A stretch of DNA of 45,439 nt from Caryophanales bacterium UBA3620 (GCA_002375205.1 DFLL01000033.1:1-45439); one strand, 5' to 3'. Positions 27,646-36,122 are shown, numbered from the stretch's first letter. Numbers and translations are program-made. Notes: generated from the sequence alone by a model not told the origin.

Positions 27646-28083
27646 TTAATTTCTTTCTTTTAACACTTCTATTGCTTTCTCTCTATGTAATCCTTTTACT
27701 ATTTCTATCTTATTGTTCGCATATCTAGATAATACATCAATATCAGTAATCATTTCAGGACAATATAAGTCATTACTATCTTGAAGACTCGCAGCATATA
27801 CAATCTTAGAAATACCTTCATATAAAATAGCACCCATACACATCATACAAGGTTCACAAGATACATAGATAGTGGTTCCTTCTAAATCACCATATAAACT
27901 CTTATTCATTGAGGCACTCTCAATCGCCGATAATTCAGCGTGAGAATAAATACTTTTCATAATCAAAGTATCATCATCACTTCTACCTATTATCTTATTA
28001 TCTTTAACAATAATAGCCCCATAAGGATATTTAGCTTTCTTACTAATATCTATTGCTATATCAATATATTCTTCATCTGTCAT
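27646..28083 (-). CDS. Nucleoside/cytidine deaminase-family protein
   Basis: A zinc-dependent deaminase of about 145 residues. Zinc and catalytic motifs: SHAELSAI (HAE) and SCEPCMMCMGAI (PCxxC), with PYGAIIVKDNKII before them. The pattern fits the tRNA-adenosine/guanine deaminase clan; the C-terminal region (YCPEMITDIDVLSRYANN) does not match TadA well, so a free nucleobase or nucleoside substrate is more likely. The longest frame begins with GTG at 28092, but the ATG at 28083 has AGAAGGAAG at good distance and is chosen. First gene of the accessory operon ending in murF. Confidence 0.85.
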   Translation of the reverse strand: MTDEEYIDIAIDISKKAKYPYGAIIVKDNKIIGRSDDDTLIMKSIYSHAELSAIESASMNKSLYGDLEGTTIYVSCEPCMMCMGAILYEGISKIVYAASLQDSNDLYCPEMITDIDVLSRYANNKIEIVKGLHREKAIEVLKERN

Positions 28084-28128
28084 TATAAACACTTCCTTCT
28101 ATTTTAATAGTATACATATAAATCAATT

Positions 28129-28147
28129 GTGAACGCAGTGAGTTCAC
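28129..28147. repeat. Small inverted repeat upstream of the deaminase operon
   Basis: GTGAAC, 7 nt, GTTCAC. It lies between the divergent deaminase operon and the small-RNA promoter and could be an operator or the remains of a REP-like element. Confidence 0.4.
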
Positions 28148-28157
28148 TTTTCAATAA

Positions 28158-28186
28158 TTGACAATATATATACATTATGATATATT
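28158..28186 (+). promoter_or_regulatory. Promoter of the orphan small RNA
   Basis: TTGACA (28158-28163), 17-nt spacer, TATATT (28181-28186) on the plus strand. Transcription should start near 28192. Confidence 0.75.
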
Positions 28187-28191
28187 ATATT

Positions 28192-28279
28192 CGTAAAGGG
28201 AACCAATAACTATGCGTCTTGGACGTTAAAGCCTAGGAAATAATATCATAGGCAGTAGTCAACTTTGGTTTCTTTTTTT
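28192..28279 (+). ncRNA. Candidate structured small RNA, family not recognised
   Basis: About 86 nt with its own promoter and ending in seven T, with no ORF. The ends pair in a 12-bp helix (28195-28206 with 28265-28276, two G-U pairs) that runs into the T-tract and so doubles as terminator. Inside are ACUA/UAGU pairing (28209-28212 with 28256-28259) and two hairpins: GCGUC-UUG-GACGU (28214-28226) and GCCUA...UAGGC (28231-28235 with 28249-28253). Together they make a three-way junction. It does not match tRNA, SRP RNA, 6S RNA or the riboswitch consensus sequences I know. It faces a convergent gene, so it is not a leader of a downstream ORF. Confidence 0.65.
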
Positions 28280-28289
28280 ATTAATATAA

Positions 28290-29012
28290 CTATTTAATTA
28301 CCTTTCTATCTACTTGCACATCTAATTTTTCATTAAAGTAATTAAACATTAAATCCACAATATTGTTACCATATTCTTTTATTAATGAAAAATTAAACAT
28401 AAGTTTTCTAAATTCTTCCGGACTTAATATTTCATTTAAATATCTAATAGATAAATAACTCAAATCATAACAATTGTATTTACTATTATAAAATGATTCA
28501 CCATGTTTTAAACTATTTAAATTAGGTCCTACTTTAGTTTCTTCTCTTACTCTTAAATAAAATTTTTTAAATATTTCTTCATCTTTATATTTGTCTTTTT
28601 CTCCAGACATAAATTGTGCCATACCTTCATCATACCAAACTATTCTTTTTGAATAATCATTCTTTAATATATATTTCATATAAAATATATGGAATAATTC
28701 ATGACTTGCTGTATATAAACTCTCTCTTTGTCCTTCCGGCTCTATATATGCATTGACCATACCTTCATCATAAGTAGCCAATGCATATTTTGATAAGGAC
28801 TCACTTTCTCCTCTAATATTATATATAAACTCTCTAAATTCTTCTAGATTATCAAAATAATTTATAACAATTAGCTCATCAAATTCAATACCAAAAAACT
28901 TCCTATATTCTATAATCTTATTTTGCAATAATTTTACTGTTTCGTCTACCAATTCCTGCAGACTATCCGAATAATTTATTTGACATATATTTGTCTTAAA
29001 TACCTTTTGCAC
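28290..29012 (-). CDS. Gluzincin-type zinc metallopeptidase
   Basis: A protein of about 240 residues with the zinc motif HELFH (in YTASHELFHIFYMKY) and a downstream Glu in WYDEGMAQFMSG, the arrangement of peptidase MA/M1-like gluzincins. No signal peptide; predicted cytoplasmic or peripherally associated. The frame is open from a TTG at 29045, but GTG at 29012 (MQKVFKTNICQ) is preferred because GAGGG stands about 12 nt before it. No clear operon partner; the DUF1016 remnant lies just upstream. Confidence 0.75.
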   Translation of the reverse strand: MQKVFKTNICQINYSDSLQELVDETVKLLQNKIIEYRKFFGIEFDELIVINYFDNLEEFREFIYNIRGESESLSKYALATYDEGMVNAYIEPEGQRESLYTASHELFHIFYMKYILKNDYSKRIVWYDEGMAQFMSGEKDKYKDEEIFKKFYLRVREETKVGPNLNSLKHGESFYNSKYNCYDLSYLSIRYLNEILSPEEFRKLMFNFSLIKEYGNNIVDLMFNYFNEKLDVQVDRKVIK

Positions 29013-29116
29013 AATAATCACATCCCTCAAATATTTAAAATGCAATTTTCAAGATAGTTATCCATAATACTTACAAGAAATCTTTATATTCAATCACTAT
29101 CATTTAAACGAAATAA

Positions 29117-29299
29117 TTATCTAATATGACTAATTGATAAGTTGGTCCCCACTGGGGACCATTTTTGTTTTTCAAAGAATTGATATAACTGTCTCATTCT
29201 TCTTAACGTTCTTAAACTATATTTTATATTTACTTTAACTACTAATCTTTTAGAATAATTTCCAATTATATCCTTACCATAAACACTTCCAGCGCCATA
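29117..29299 (-). pseudogene. DUF1016 remnant, copy C (central cassette only)
   Basis: A 60-codon frame between stops encodes VYGKDIIGNYSKRL, RTLRRMRQLYQFFEK and WSPVGTNLSISHIR, which lines up with residues about 50-108 of DUF1016 copies A and B (RTLRRIRQFYYVFSE, WSTVSTSLSWSHY). There is no start codon, no N-terminal domain and no nuclease domain. It includes a palindrome at the same codon position as in the intact copies. It is therefore a fragment of a third DUF1016 gene, about 20 kb from the tandem pair. Confidence 0.85.
29143..29161. repeat. Palindrome in DUF1016 remnant C
   Basis: 9-bp perfect arms around one central base: TGGTCCCCA, c, TGGGGACCA. The centre (29152) is the first base of a GTG Val codon, the same register as in copies A and B. 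Confidence 0.95.
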
Positions 29300-29354
29300 T
29301 TATTTTTTTAACTAATAGTTTTTACATATAAGATTATCCATCATAATCAACTTG

Positions 29355-29396
29355 CTAGTCATTTTTTAAGACTTTTACTAGTCATTTTTTAAAACT
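29355..29396. repeat. Short direct repeat overlapping the parC stop
   Basis: CTAGTCATTTTTTAA[g/a]ACT occurs twice (29355-29373 and 29378-29396, 18 of 19 identical). The second copy runs into the parC stop codon. Confidence 0.7.
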
Positions 29397-31905
29397 ATTT
29401 AATATCATCAATAATACTGTCTACACTAGCAAGAGCATCATCAATAGCCTTTAAAGATACCTCTTTTTTCTCTATAGTACTACTATTACTATCTATTTTA
29501 ATATCATCTTTACTAATCATATCAGTAATCATATAAGAAGATATAATTCTATCTTTAATAACATAAGAACCATTACTATATCTATCCATAATAGGTATCT
29601 CTGTAATTTTAACTTCTTTAACATAATTATCACTAACAATACCAATCATATTCTTAGAATTAATAATATAAGTCTTAATAATCTTACTAGGATTACTCTT
29701 AATAACCTTCATAAGAAGAATTCCCCTCTTAGCCCTAGAAGTCTTTTCAAACTCAGAAAGGCGAGTTCTCTTACCAGTACCCTTATCCGTAAGAATCGTA
29801 ATATATTCTTCTTCAGCATTAAATATTGAAGCACTAACTACAAAGTCATCTTTTAAGTTAATTGATTTAACTCCTCCTGCTTTAACACCTACGACTGGTA
29901 TTTCACTAATATCATACCATAAGCCATATCCATTTTCTGTACTAATAAATACTTCCGAAGCACCACTATCAGTAACAGTTACTACTTCATCACCATCTTT
30001 AAGATTCATCATCTTCATTGGCTTAGAGCATCTACTTACCTTAAAGTCCTTTAACATAGTTCTCTTAACCATACCATTCTTACTAAATGAAGTAATATAT
30101 ATTTCCTTATCAAAGTCATATACAGGTATAGAATATATAATCTTTTCCTCAGCATTTAAACCTACTATATTACTAATATGTTTACCAAGATCTTTCCATT
30201 TAGCTTCAGGTATATCATATACACTAAGCTGTAAATAGTTACCCATATTGGTAAATAATAATATATTATCAATAGTATTAATATTATATAAACCAATAAT
30301 ATAATCATTTTCTTTTAAAGTAGTTTCTTCTCCATTCGAAGATGCATAACTCCTACTAGAAACTCTCTTAATATAACCTTCTGAAGTAACTACTACTACC
30401 ACATCTTCTTTAGGTATCATACTCATCGTATCAACCTTAACATCCGCAGTCTCATCTCTAATCTCTGTTTGTCTAGGAATAGCATATTCTTTCTTAATAC
30501 TTCTAAGATCATCTTTAATAACTTTATCTAATACATTAGGATTAGATAATATTTCTTCATACATCTTAATCTTCTCTTCTAACTTCTTCATTTCTTCTTG
30601 TAATTGTACAATATCCGTATTCGTAAGCCTATATAATTGTAAATTAACAATAGCTTCCGCTTGCGCGTTAGTAAACTCAAACTCTTTAACTAAATTAACA
30701 ATAGCATCAGCTTTATTCTTACTACCCCTAATTACTCTAATAACTTCATCTAATATTGATATAGCCTTAACAAGGCCTTCCATAATATGATAAGAACTTT
30801 TAGCGGTCTTTAAATCATATTCTGTAACATTACGAACCACTACTCTTTGGTGAGCAATATAAGCATCAATAAGAGGTAATAATCCAAGTTGCATAGGTCT
30901 ACGATCTACTATTACAACATTATTAAAATTATAAGATATCTGAAGATCAGTATTCTTATATAAAAACTTCAGAATATTTTCACTATCGGCTTCTTTCTTT
31001 AAATCAATAGCAATCTGAAGTCCCTCTTTATCGCTTTCATCTCTTACTTCAAGAATACCATCTAATTTCTTTTCTAGTCTTAATTCATCAATTCTTCTAA
31101 CAAGTAATTGCTTATTAACATCAAAAGGAATCTCATTTATAATTATTTTATTCTTCTCTATCTTAGCCTTTGATCTAATAAATATTTTACCCCTACCAGT
31201 CTCATAAGCTTCTTTAATACCATCTAATCCTAATACTATACCACCCGTAGGAAAATCAGGTCCTTTAATATAATTCATAACCGTATCTAATCTACTATTA
31301 GGATTATCTATTCTAAATACCGTAGCATCAATTACTTCTCCTAAATTATGTGGAGGCATATTTGTAGCATAACCAGCACTAATACCAGTAGCCCCATTAA
31401 CAAGTAAATTAGGAAACCTACTAGGTAAAACAGTTGGTTCTAATAATCTATCATCATAGTTTGGAGCCATAGGTACAATACCAGGTTTTTCAATATCACG
31501 AAGAAGCTCTCCTGCTATCTTAGAAAGTCTTGCTTCTGTATAACGACTAGCAGCAGCAGGATCACCATCAATCGAACCATTATTACCTTGCATCTCAATT
31601 AAAGGTGCTTCATTCTTCCAAGGCTGACTCATTCTAACAATAGCTTCATATATCGAACTATCTCCATGAGGATGATAATTACCCATAACCATACCAACTG
31701 CATTAGCAGACTTCTTCGTAGGCTTATCATAAGTATTTTTTTCTTTATACATTGAATACAATATTCTTCTTTGTACTGGTTTTAAACCATCTCTAACATC
31801 AGGAATAGCTCTATCCTGTATAATATATTTAGAATATCTTCCAAAACTCTCTCCCATAATATCTTCAAGAGAGTAATCATATATCTTTTTTATAATATCT
31901 TCCAT
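29395..31905 (-). CDS. parC: DNA topoisomerase IV subunit A (ParC)
   Basis: Type II topoisomerase subunit that cuts and rejoins DNA during chromosome decatenation. 836 residues: winged-helix core with MGNYHPHGDSSIYEAIVRMSQ, the active Tyr in ASRYTEARLS, GYATNMPPHN, a coiled-coil and a C-terminal beta-pinwheel. IEMQGNNGSIDGDPAAA is closer to ParC than GyrA. The quinolone region has the wild-type Ser and Glu (DSSIYE). GGTGA precedes the ATG and a good promoter lies 19 nt upstream. parE, normally directly upstream, is not there: that space holds a non-coding region with a dispersed repeat. A GyrA assignment is less likely. Confidence 0.92.
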   Translation of the reverse strand: MEDIIKKIYDYSLEDIMGESFGRYSKYIIQDRAIPDVRDGLKPVQRRILYSMYKEKNTYDKPTKKSANAVGMVMGNYHPHGDSSIYEAIVRMSQPWKNEAPLIEMQGNNGSIDGDPAAASRYTEARLSKIAGELLRDIEKPGIVPMAPNYDDRLLEPTVLPSRFPNLLVNGATGISAGYATNMPPHNLGEVIDATVFRIDNPNSRLDTVMNYIKGPDFPTGGIVLGLDGIKEAYETGRGKIFIRSKAKIEKNKIIINEIPFDVNKQLLVRRIDELRLEKKLDGILEVRDESDKEGLQIAIDLKKEADSENILKFLYKNTDLQISYNFNNVVIVDRRPMQLGLLPLIDAYIAHQRVVVRNVTEYDLKTAKSSYHIMEGLVKAISILDEVIRVIRGSKNKADAIVNLVKEFEFTNAQAEAIVNLQLYRLTNTDIVQLQEEMKKLEEKIKMYEEILSNPNVLDKVIKDDLRSIKKEYAIPRQTEIRDETADVKVDTMSMIPKEDVVVVVTSEGYIKRVSSRSYASSNGEETTLKENDYIIGLYNINTIDNILLFTNMGNYLQLSVYDIPEAKWKDLGKHISNIVGLNAEEKIIYSIPVYDFDKEIYITSFSKNGMVKRTMLKDFKVSRCSKPMKMMNLKDGDEVVTVTDSGASEVFISTENGYGLWYDISEIPVVGVKAGGVKSINLKDDFVVSASIFNAEEEYITILTDKGTGKRTRLSEFEKTSRAKRGILLMKVIKSNPSKIIKTYIINSKNMIGIVSDNYVKEVKITEIPIMDRYSNGSYVIKDRIISSYMITDMISKDDIKIDSNSSTIEKKEVSLKAIDDALASVDSIIDDIK

Positions 31906-31923
31906 CTACATATCACCATATTA

Positions 31924-31952
31924 ATTATATAATATTTTCCCTTATATTTCAA
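31924..31952 (-). promoter_or_regulatory. parC promoter
   Basis: TTGAAA (31947-31952), 17-nt spacer, TATAAT (31924-31929) on the minus strand, about 20 nt from the parC ATG. Confidence 0.8.
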
Positions 31953-31977
31953 GGATTAGACACTTTATTTTACATTA

Positions 31978-32035
31978 TAACCGCTTCGCTTCCCGGATTA
32001 ACAAGTTAATCCTCCATAGACTTCTACAAGAATAA
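31978..32035. repeat. Dispersed hairpin repeat, copy 2
   Basis: TAACCGCTTCGCT, then GGATTAAC-AA-GTTAATCC (31995-32012), then GACTTCTACAAGAAT. Same order of parts as 7101-7165. The non-coding stretch 31906-32361 otherwise holds the parC promoter, a terminator and AT-rich sequence without ORFs. Confidence 0.7.
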
Positions 32036-32071
32036 TTCACATATATATTTAACTTTAGAAAAAAAAGAAAA

Positions 32072-32107
32072 CCTCTTGATAAGTCCCTATATTATATTTT
32101 CAAGAAG
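32072..32107 (-). terminator. Terminator about 250 nt downstream of the secreted-protein gene
   Basis: CCTCTTGA with TCAAGAAG (8 bp, one G-U on the transcript), 20-nt loop, then TTTTCTTTTTTTT on the minus strand. It ends either a long 3' UTR or a separate short transcript from 32338-32365. Confidence 0.7.
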
Positions 32108-32337
32108 TTTAAAAATATTCTAAGAAAATCTTTAAATATAATTATTTAATAGTTTTCACTAACAAAGTTAACAAATGTTAAAATTATACATAAATATTCT
32201 TTTCTTTATACGGCAATGAAAATATTTTTCCTTATAATTCAATAAATATACTAACCTAACCGAAGTAAAGAATAGTTGGAAAAGATTAAAAGAAATCATA
32301 TAAAAAATTTAGAACTATATATTTATACTAACGTCCT

Positions 32338-32365
32338 ATTATACATAGTTCAATTAATCTGTCAA
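32338..32365 (-). promoter_or_regulatory. Possible promoter overlapping the stop codon of the secreted-protein gene
   Basis: TTGACA (32360-32365), 16 nt, TATATA (32338-32343) on the minus strand. If active, it would drive a non-coding transcript of about 265 nt ending at the 32072-32107 terminator. Confidence 0.35.
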
Positions 32366-33915
32366 CGTTTTAATTCATATGGTTTCGAGCTACTGCCATC
32401 TTTGCCGCTGGAATCAATGGTTACATCAGATTTTAAATAAATTGCAGGGCGGACGGAAAGATTCCTGTTAGAAGTTACATGGCCAGCATTACCATTATCG
32501 CTTACATCGAAAACTAAGCTGGCATAGACAGGGTGAGCGCGTGCGCTAATTGTCCATTGACTTTTTGAAGAATCATATATCCAATCATTGCTTACACATG
32601 CTAAAGCAGAATAATTATTTAACGTTTGATTACAAAGCATTAAATCTGTTGCAAAACCATAGTCAGAGAGATGCATTAATCCAACCTTTCCATGCCAAAA
32701 ATTTACTCTTTCTACTACATCATTACAATATGCCTCACTTGAGCATTTTTTTCCTACATTACCTTTTTCGTACAAATACATTGTATGTGCATATGATGCA
32801 GCACCATTATACTCTCCAGTATACCAAACCGCATCATCTATTAGATTTTGTTCAACAGAAGTAAGTCCAACATTTGCAAAACTAAAATTAATTGTAGTTG
32901 CATTACCACTTCCAGTGTATACTGTACCTGATAATGCCTTATTCCAATATAAACTATTATTTACACTTTCATCTTCATATCCTGGATTTAATAATCTCAT
33001 TAGATCAGCACCTTCATAACTTCCTGATGGTCCCCACTGATTTATTCCATACCCAGAATTACCACCGGTAGTATTTGCCGATGTATCCCATGATAAACCA
33101 GTACTACTAATTTCATCATTACTTATCAATTTAAGTCTTCCATCAAATACTCCAATTATTCTCCATAACTTTTTGTCTCCAACATTTCTTGTTATACTTG
33201 TTCCATTAGAAGAAAAAGTATAAGTACTGGTATAAGTATCCCCTAACCATACATAGTTATTAGGATTTGCTCCATAATAACGAATATTTCCTCCATCAAT
33301 GTCTGTATCCATAGAGCCGTATCTATCATTCATTAAATTAACACTTGGTGCTAAATTATATGTAATACTATCTACAGTTGCATTACTCTTTTCTGCAGCA
33401 TTATATAAATTAGTTATATACTTAGCAGCATAAGGTAGTAACTGAGTAGAAGGAATAACAGTGGTTCCCTCAGAAATAACTACTTGAGAATCAGATGATG
33501 ATACACCTATAGTAACAGTAATGGGCGTATCCCCTTTATTTCTTAATTGTACTGTTAAAGTAAAATTAGCTGAAGTAGAAAGAGTTCCTACAGGTCCATA
33601 ACTATTATTTGAAGATGTAGAACCTACTACTAAATCATTAGATGTAGGACTATACCATGCAGTATAATTTAGACTATCAATACTAGTATTAGATACAACT
33701 ATATCAACATTTTTATCTTCTCCCGCAGGTACTGTCACTTCTATCGTTTCTGCTAGTAAATTAATACTACTAAGATTTGAATTAAAGGCAATCGGATTGT
33801 CAATACTAGTACTAGCATTAAACATAGCAAAAGTAGAACCTACTCCTAGTCCTATAAGGCCAATAGCAATAACCGCTATTAAATAAAGATTTTTTAATTG
33901 AACTTTCGTTTTCAT
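32362..33915 (-). CDS. Secreted protein with TasA-like N-terminus and DUF6273-like C-terminal domain
   Basis: A 517-residue exported protein. N-terminal hydrophobic segment (about residues 10-32, LYLIAVIAIGLIGLGVGSTFAMF) and the following beta-rich part with NIVVSNTS-like, NYTAWYSP and LTVQLRNKGDTPITVTI strands resemble the TasA/camelysin type. About residues 190-510 form a separate domain beginning GDKKLWRIIGVFDGRLKLISND and ending VRPAIYLKSDV, typical of DUF6273-like modules in gut Firmicutes. Function unknown; probably surface-exposed or matrix. It follows prepilin peptidase by 15 nt and is likely cotranscribed with it, but its N-terminus lacks the Gly-Phe-Thr-Leu-x-Glu prepilin cleavage site. 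Confidence 0.75.
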   Translation of the reverse strand: MKTKVQLKNLYLIAVIAIGLIGLGVGSTFAMFNASTSIDNPIAFNSNLSSINLLAETIEVTVPAGEDKNVDIVVSNTSIDSLNYTAWYSPTSNDLVVGSTSSNNSYGPVGTLSTSANFTLTVQLRNKGDTPITVTIGVSSSDSQVVISEGTTVIPSTQLLPYAAKYITNLYNAAEKSNATVDSITYNLAPSVNLMNDRYGSMDTDIDGGNIRYYGANPNNYVWLGDTYTSTYTFSSNGTSITRNVGDKKLWRIIGVFDGRLKLISNDEISSTGLSWDTSANTTGGNSGYGINQWGPSGSYEGADLMRLLNPGYEDESVNNSLYWNKALSGTVYTGSGNATTINFSFANVGLTSVEQNLIDDAVWYTGEYNGAASYAHTMYLYEKGNVGKKCSSEAYCNDVVERVNFWHGKVGLMHLSDYGFATDLMLCNQTLNNYSALACVSNDWIYDSSKSQWTISARAHPVYASLVFDVSDNGNAGHVTSNRNLSVRPAIYLKSDVTIDSSGKDGSSSKPYELKR

Positions 33916-33930
33916 ATTATATACTTCCTC

Positions 33931-34707
33931 CTATTTTATTAAAAAATTAATTATACTATCTATGCTAACCTTTGATATATTTAAAAGTATTGCAGCCATT
34001 GCTAAAAAGGGCCCAAAAGGTATTAAATTATCCTTCCTAGATAACAACATAAACACCGCTACCGGAAAAGCAATAAAAGTAGATAAAAAAATATTACATA
34101 TTGATAAAGGAAAACCAATTACTATACCAAACAAAAACATTAATTTGATATCTCCTCCACCCATACTTTCTTTCTTAAATAGCCTATCCCCTATTAATTT
34201 TATCACATACATTAAGACAAAAGCAAGTATTCCAGATATTATTTTTTCACTAGTATACTTAAGCCCAAAAAAGATAAGTTCACATATAATTATTAATATA
34301 CTTGATACTCCTATTACCTCGTCTGGAATAATCATATATTCAATATCAGCTACTATTATAGCTATAAGTGATGAAATAAATATTAAACTTATAACAAATT
34401 CACGACTAAATCCAAAAGAATGATACGAAGTACAATATAAAACACCAGTTATTACTTCTATCATTAAAGTACTAATAGGTATTATACAGTTACAATTAGT
34501 ACATCTTCCTTTTTGTACCAAAAAAGATATTATTGGAATATTCTCATACCATCTAAGTTTATGATTACAATTATCACAATGACTACCAGGCCATAATATT
34601 GATTCCTCTTTAGATAATCTAACTGCAACTACATCAAGAAAACTCCCCATAACAGTACCAAATACAAATACAACAAAATAAATATATATATTATATAAAG
34701 TCTCCAT
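33931..34707 (-). CDS. Prepilin peptidase (A24 family, PilD-like)
   Basis: Integral membrane aspartic peptidase that cleaves and methylates type IV prepilin-like proteins. 258 residues with about seven helices. N-terminal methyltransferase part FGTVMGSFLDVVAVRL, a zinc site of two CxxC pairs (HCDNCNHK and RCTNCNCI), and the two catalytic Asp in VADIEYMIIPDE and MGGGDIKLM. It overlaps the end of pilC by 1 nt. No prepilin or ATPase gene follows. Confidence 0.93.
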   Translation of the reverse strand: METLYNIYIYFVVFVFGTVMGSFLDVVAVRLSKEESILWPGSHCDNCNHKLRWYENIPIISFLVQKGRCTNCNCIIPISTLMIEVITGVLYCTSYHSFGFSREFVISLIFISSLIAIIVADIEYMIIPDEVIGVSSILIIICELIFFGLKYTSEKIISGILAFVLMYVIKLIGDRLFKKESMGGGDIKLMFLFGIVIGFPLSICNIFLSTFIAFPVAVFMLLSRKDNLIPFGPFLAMAAILLNISKVSIDSIINFLIK

Positions 34708-36023
34708 TATAGTATACCCTCATACATCTTAAACATTGGAAGAAATATTGATAAAAGAACAACACCTACTATAAAAGCTAAAAGAACAATCATAACAGGT
34801 TCAATAAAACTTTTTAGCCTCTGTACCATATTTCTTTGTTCTTCTTCATAATAAGAAGCAACACTTTCCATCATACTACTAAGTCTACCAGTTTTTTCAC
34901 CAGTAAGAATCATTTCATAAGCAATTCTCGGAAAAGCCCACTTATTTTCAAAAGCTTTAGCAAGTCCACTACCAGTACTCAAATTAGTAACAGCCTCCCT
35001 AATAATATCCTTATATATTTCATTACTAGTAACCTTACCTAACATTTCAATACTATCAGTAATAAAAACATCATGTCTTATTAATGATGAAAAAGTTTTT
35101 GTAAACATAACTATTTCATTATATATAAATACATCCTTAATAACCGGAATATGCATTAAAAACCATTGTATACCATATCTAACCTTCTTAATGTTTTTAT
35201 ACATAGCAATAACAATTATAACAATTGCAACAATTGTTAAAACTATTTTAATAATATTATTTTGAACAAAAGAACTAACCGCAATCAAAGTTTTAGTAAT
35301 ACCAGGAAGTTCTGAACCAAGCTGATTAAAAATATCTTGAAACTTAGGTACAATATAAATAAGTAAGAAAGTAAGTACTCCCATTGCCACTACTAGTACT
35401 ACGCTAGGATAAGTAAGAGCAGAAATAATCTGTTTTCTATTTGTATCAGCGGTCTTATAATATGCAGCCATATCATCTAAAGCCTCTGTCAAATTACCAG
35501 TAAGTTCCGAAGTTTTAAGCATATTAATCAAAAGTTTAGGAAAAACATTACCCTGTCTAGCTAATGCTTCACTAAAAGGAGCGCCAGTATTTAATTCGTA
35601 AGTAATTCTCTTAAACAAATCCCTATTAGACTTTTTATTAGTCTGATTTTCAAGTATAACAATAGACTCCGTAAGAGGAATACCACTTTTAACATAAGTA
35701 GATAATTGCGTTAAGAAAAAGTTTAAGTCTTTATACTTCATCTTTTTCTCTAAACTCAGAAATTTATCAATCTTACTAATCTTAGTAGGAGTAATATTAG
35801 CTATCTTATATCCCTGTGAAGTAAGAAAAGATTCCACATCCATTCTTCTATAAGCGTCAAAATATCCCTTTATCTGCTTACCATTTTTATCATAACAAAT
35901 ATATTTATATCTAACCTTCTCCTTAGTTAAAAGAGCATTGCCAGATAAACTAGATTTAAAATTAGAATTATTATTATTATTACTATTATGATTATTTACT
36001 TGATTTTTAACTTGTCCGTTCAT
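34707..36023 (-). CDS. Type II secretion/type IV pilus inner-membrane platform protein (PilC/GspF)
   Basis: A 438-residue platform protein. It has an Asn-rich N-terminal tail (1-28), the two repeated GspF domains (LTQLSTYVKSGIPLTESI and FTKTFSSLIRHDVFITDS) and membrane helices at about 205-230, 250-275 and 410-435. GGTGAT stands before the ATG and an extended -10 promoter lies 23 nt upstream. It works with an ATPase (PilB/GspE), which is not in this window. First gene of the pilC-pilD-secreted protein operon. Confidence 0.93.
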   Translation of the reverse strand: MNGQVKNQVNNHNSNNNNNSNFKSSLSGNALLTKEKVRYKYICYDKNGKQIKGYFDAYRRMDVESFLTSQGYKIANITPTKISKIDKFLSLEKKMKYKDLNFFLTQLSTYVKSGIPLTESIVILENQTNKKSNRDLFKRITYELNTGAPFSEALARQGNVFPKLLINMLKTSELTGNLTEALDDMAAYYKTADTNRKQIISALTYPSVVLVVAMGVLTFLLIYIVPKFQDIFNQLGSELPGITKTLIAVSSFVQNNIIKIVLTIVAIVIIVIAMYKNIKKVRYGIQWFLMHIPVIKDVFIYNEIVMFTKTFSSLIRHDVFITDSIEMLGKVTSNEIYKDIIREAVTNLSTGSGLAKAFENKWAFPRIAYEMILTGEKTGRLSSMMESVASYYEEEQRNMVQRLKSFIEPVMIVLLAFIVGVVLLSIFLPMFKMYEGIL

Positions 36024-36045
36024 CTAATCACCTATTCTACAAATA

Positions 36046-36054
36046 ATTATACCA
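36046..36054 (-). promoter_or_regulatory. Extended -10 promoter of the pilC operon
   Basis: TGGTATAAT on the minus strand (TG, one base, TATAAT). There is no clear -35 box, as is common with extended -10 promoters. Confidence 0.55.
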
Positions 36055-36122
36055 CAAAAGCAAAACTTTTTTAACATCTTTTTAATATTTTTCATATATT
36101 ATTTTAGGAAGGAGTCTTATTT

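Noticed and set aside
28192..28279. Small RNA as a tRNA
   Set aside because: Length is tRNA-like, but there is no T-loop consensus, no proper anticodon arm and no CCA-type end; the closing helix is 12 bp.
28192..28279. Small RNA as a riboswitch or leader
   Set aside because: The next gene downstream is on the opposite strand, and the T-tract ends the transcript at once.
29395..31905. GyrA instead of ParC
   Set aside because: The IEMQGNNGSIDGDP region and overall length fit ParC better, though without parE alongside a small doubt stays.
33028..33039. 12-nt match (TGGTCCCCACTG) between palindrome C and the secreted-protein gene
   Set aside because: It encodes part of a conserved Gln-Trp-Gly-Pro segment and lacks the second arm; probably chance.
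33962..34423. Plus-strand ORF antisense to the prepilin peptidase gene
   Set aside because: Antisense shadow; the minus-strand frame has clear catalytic motifs.
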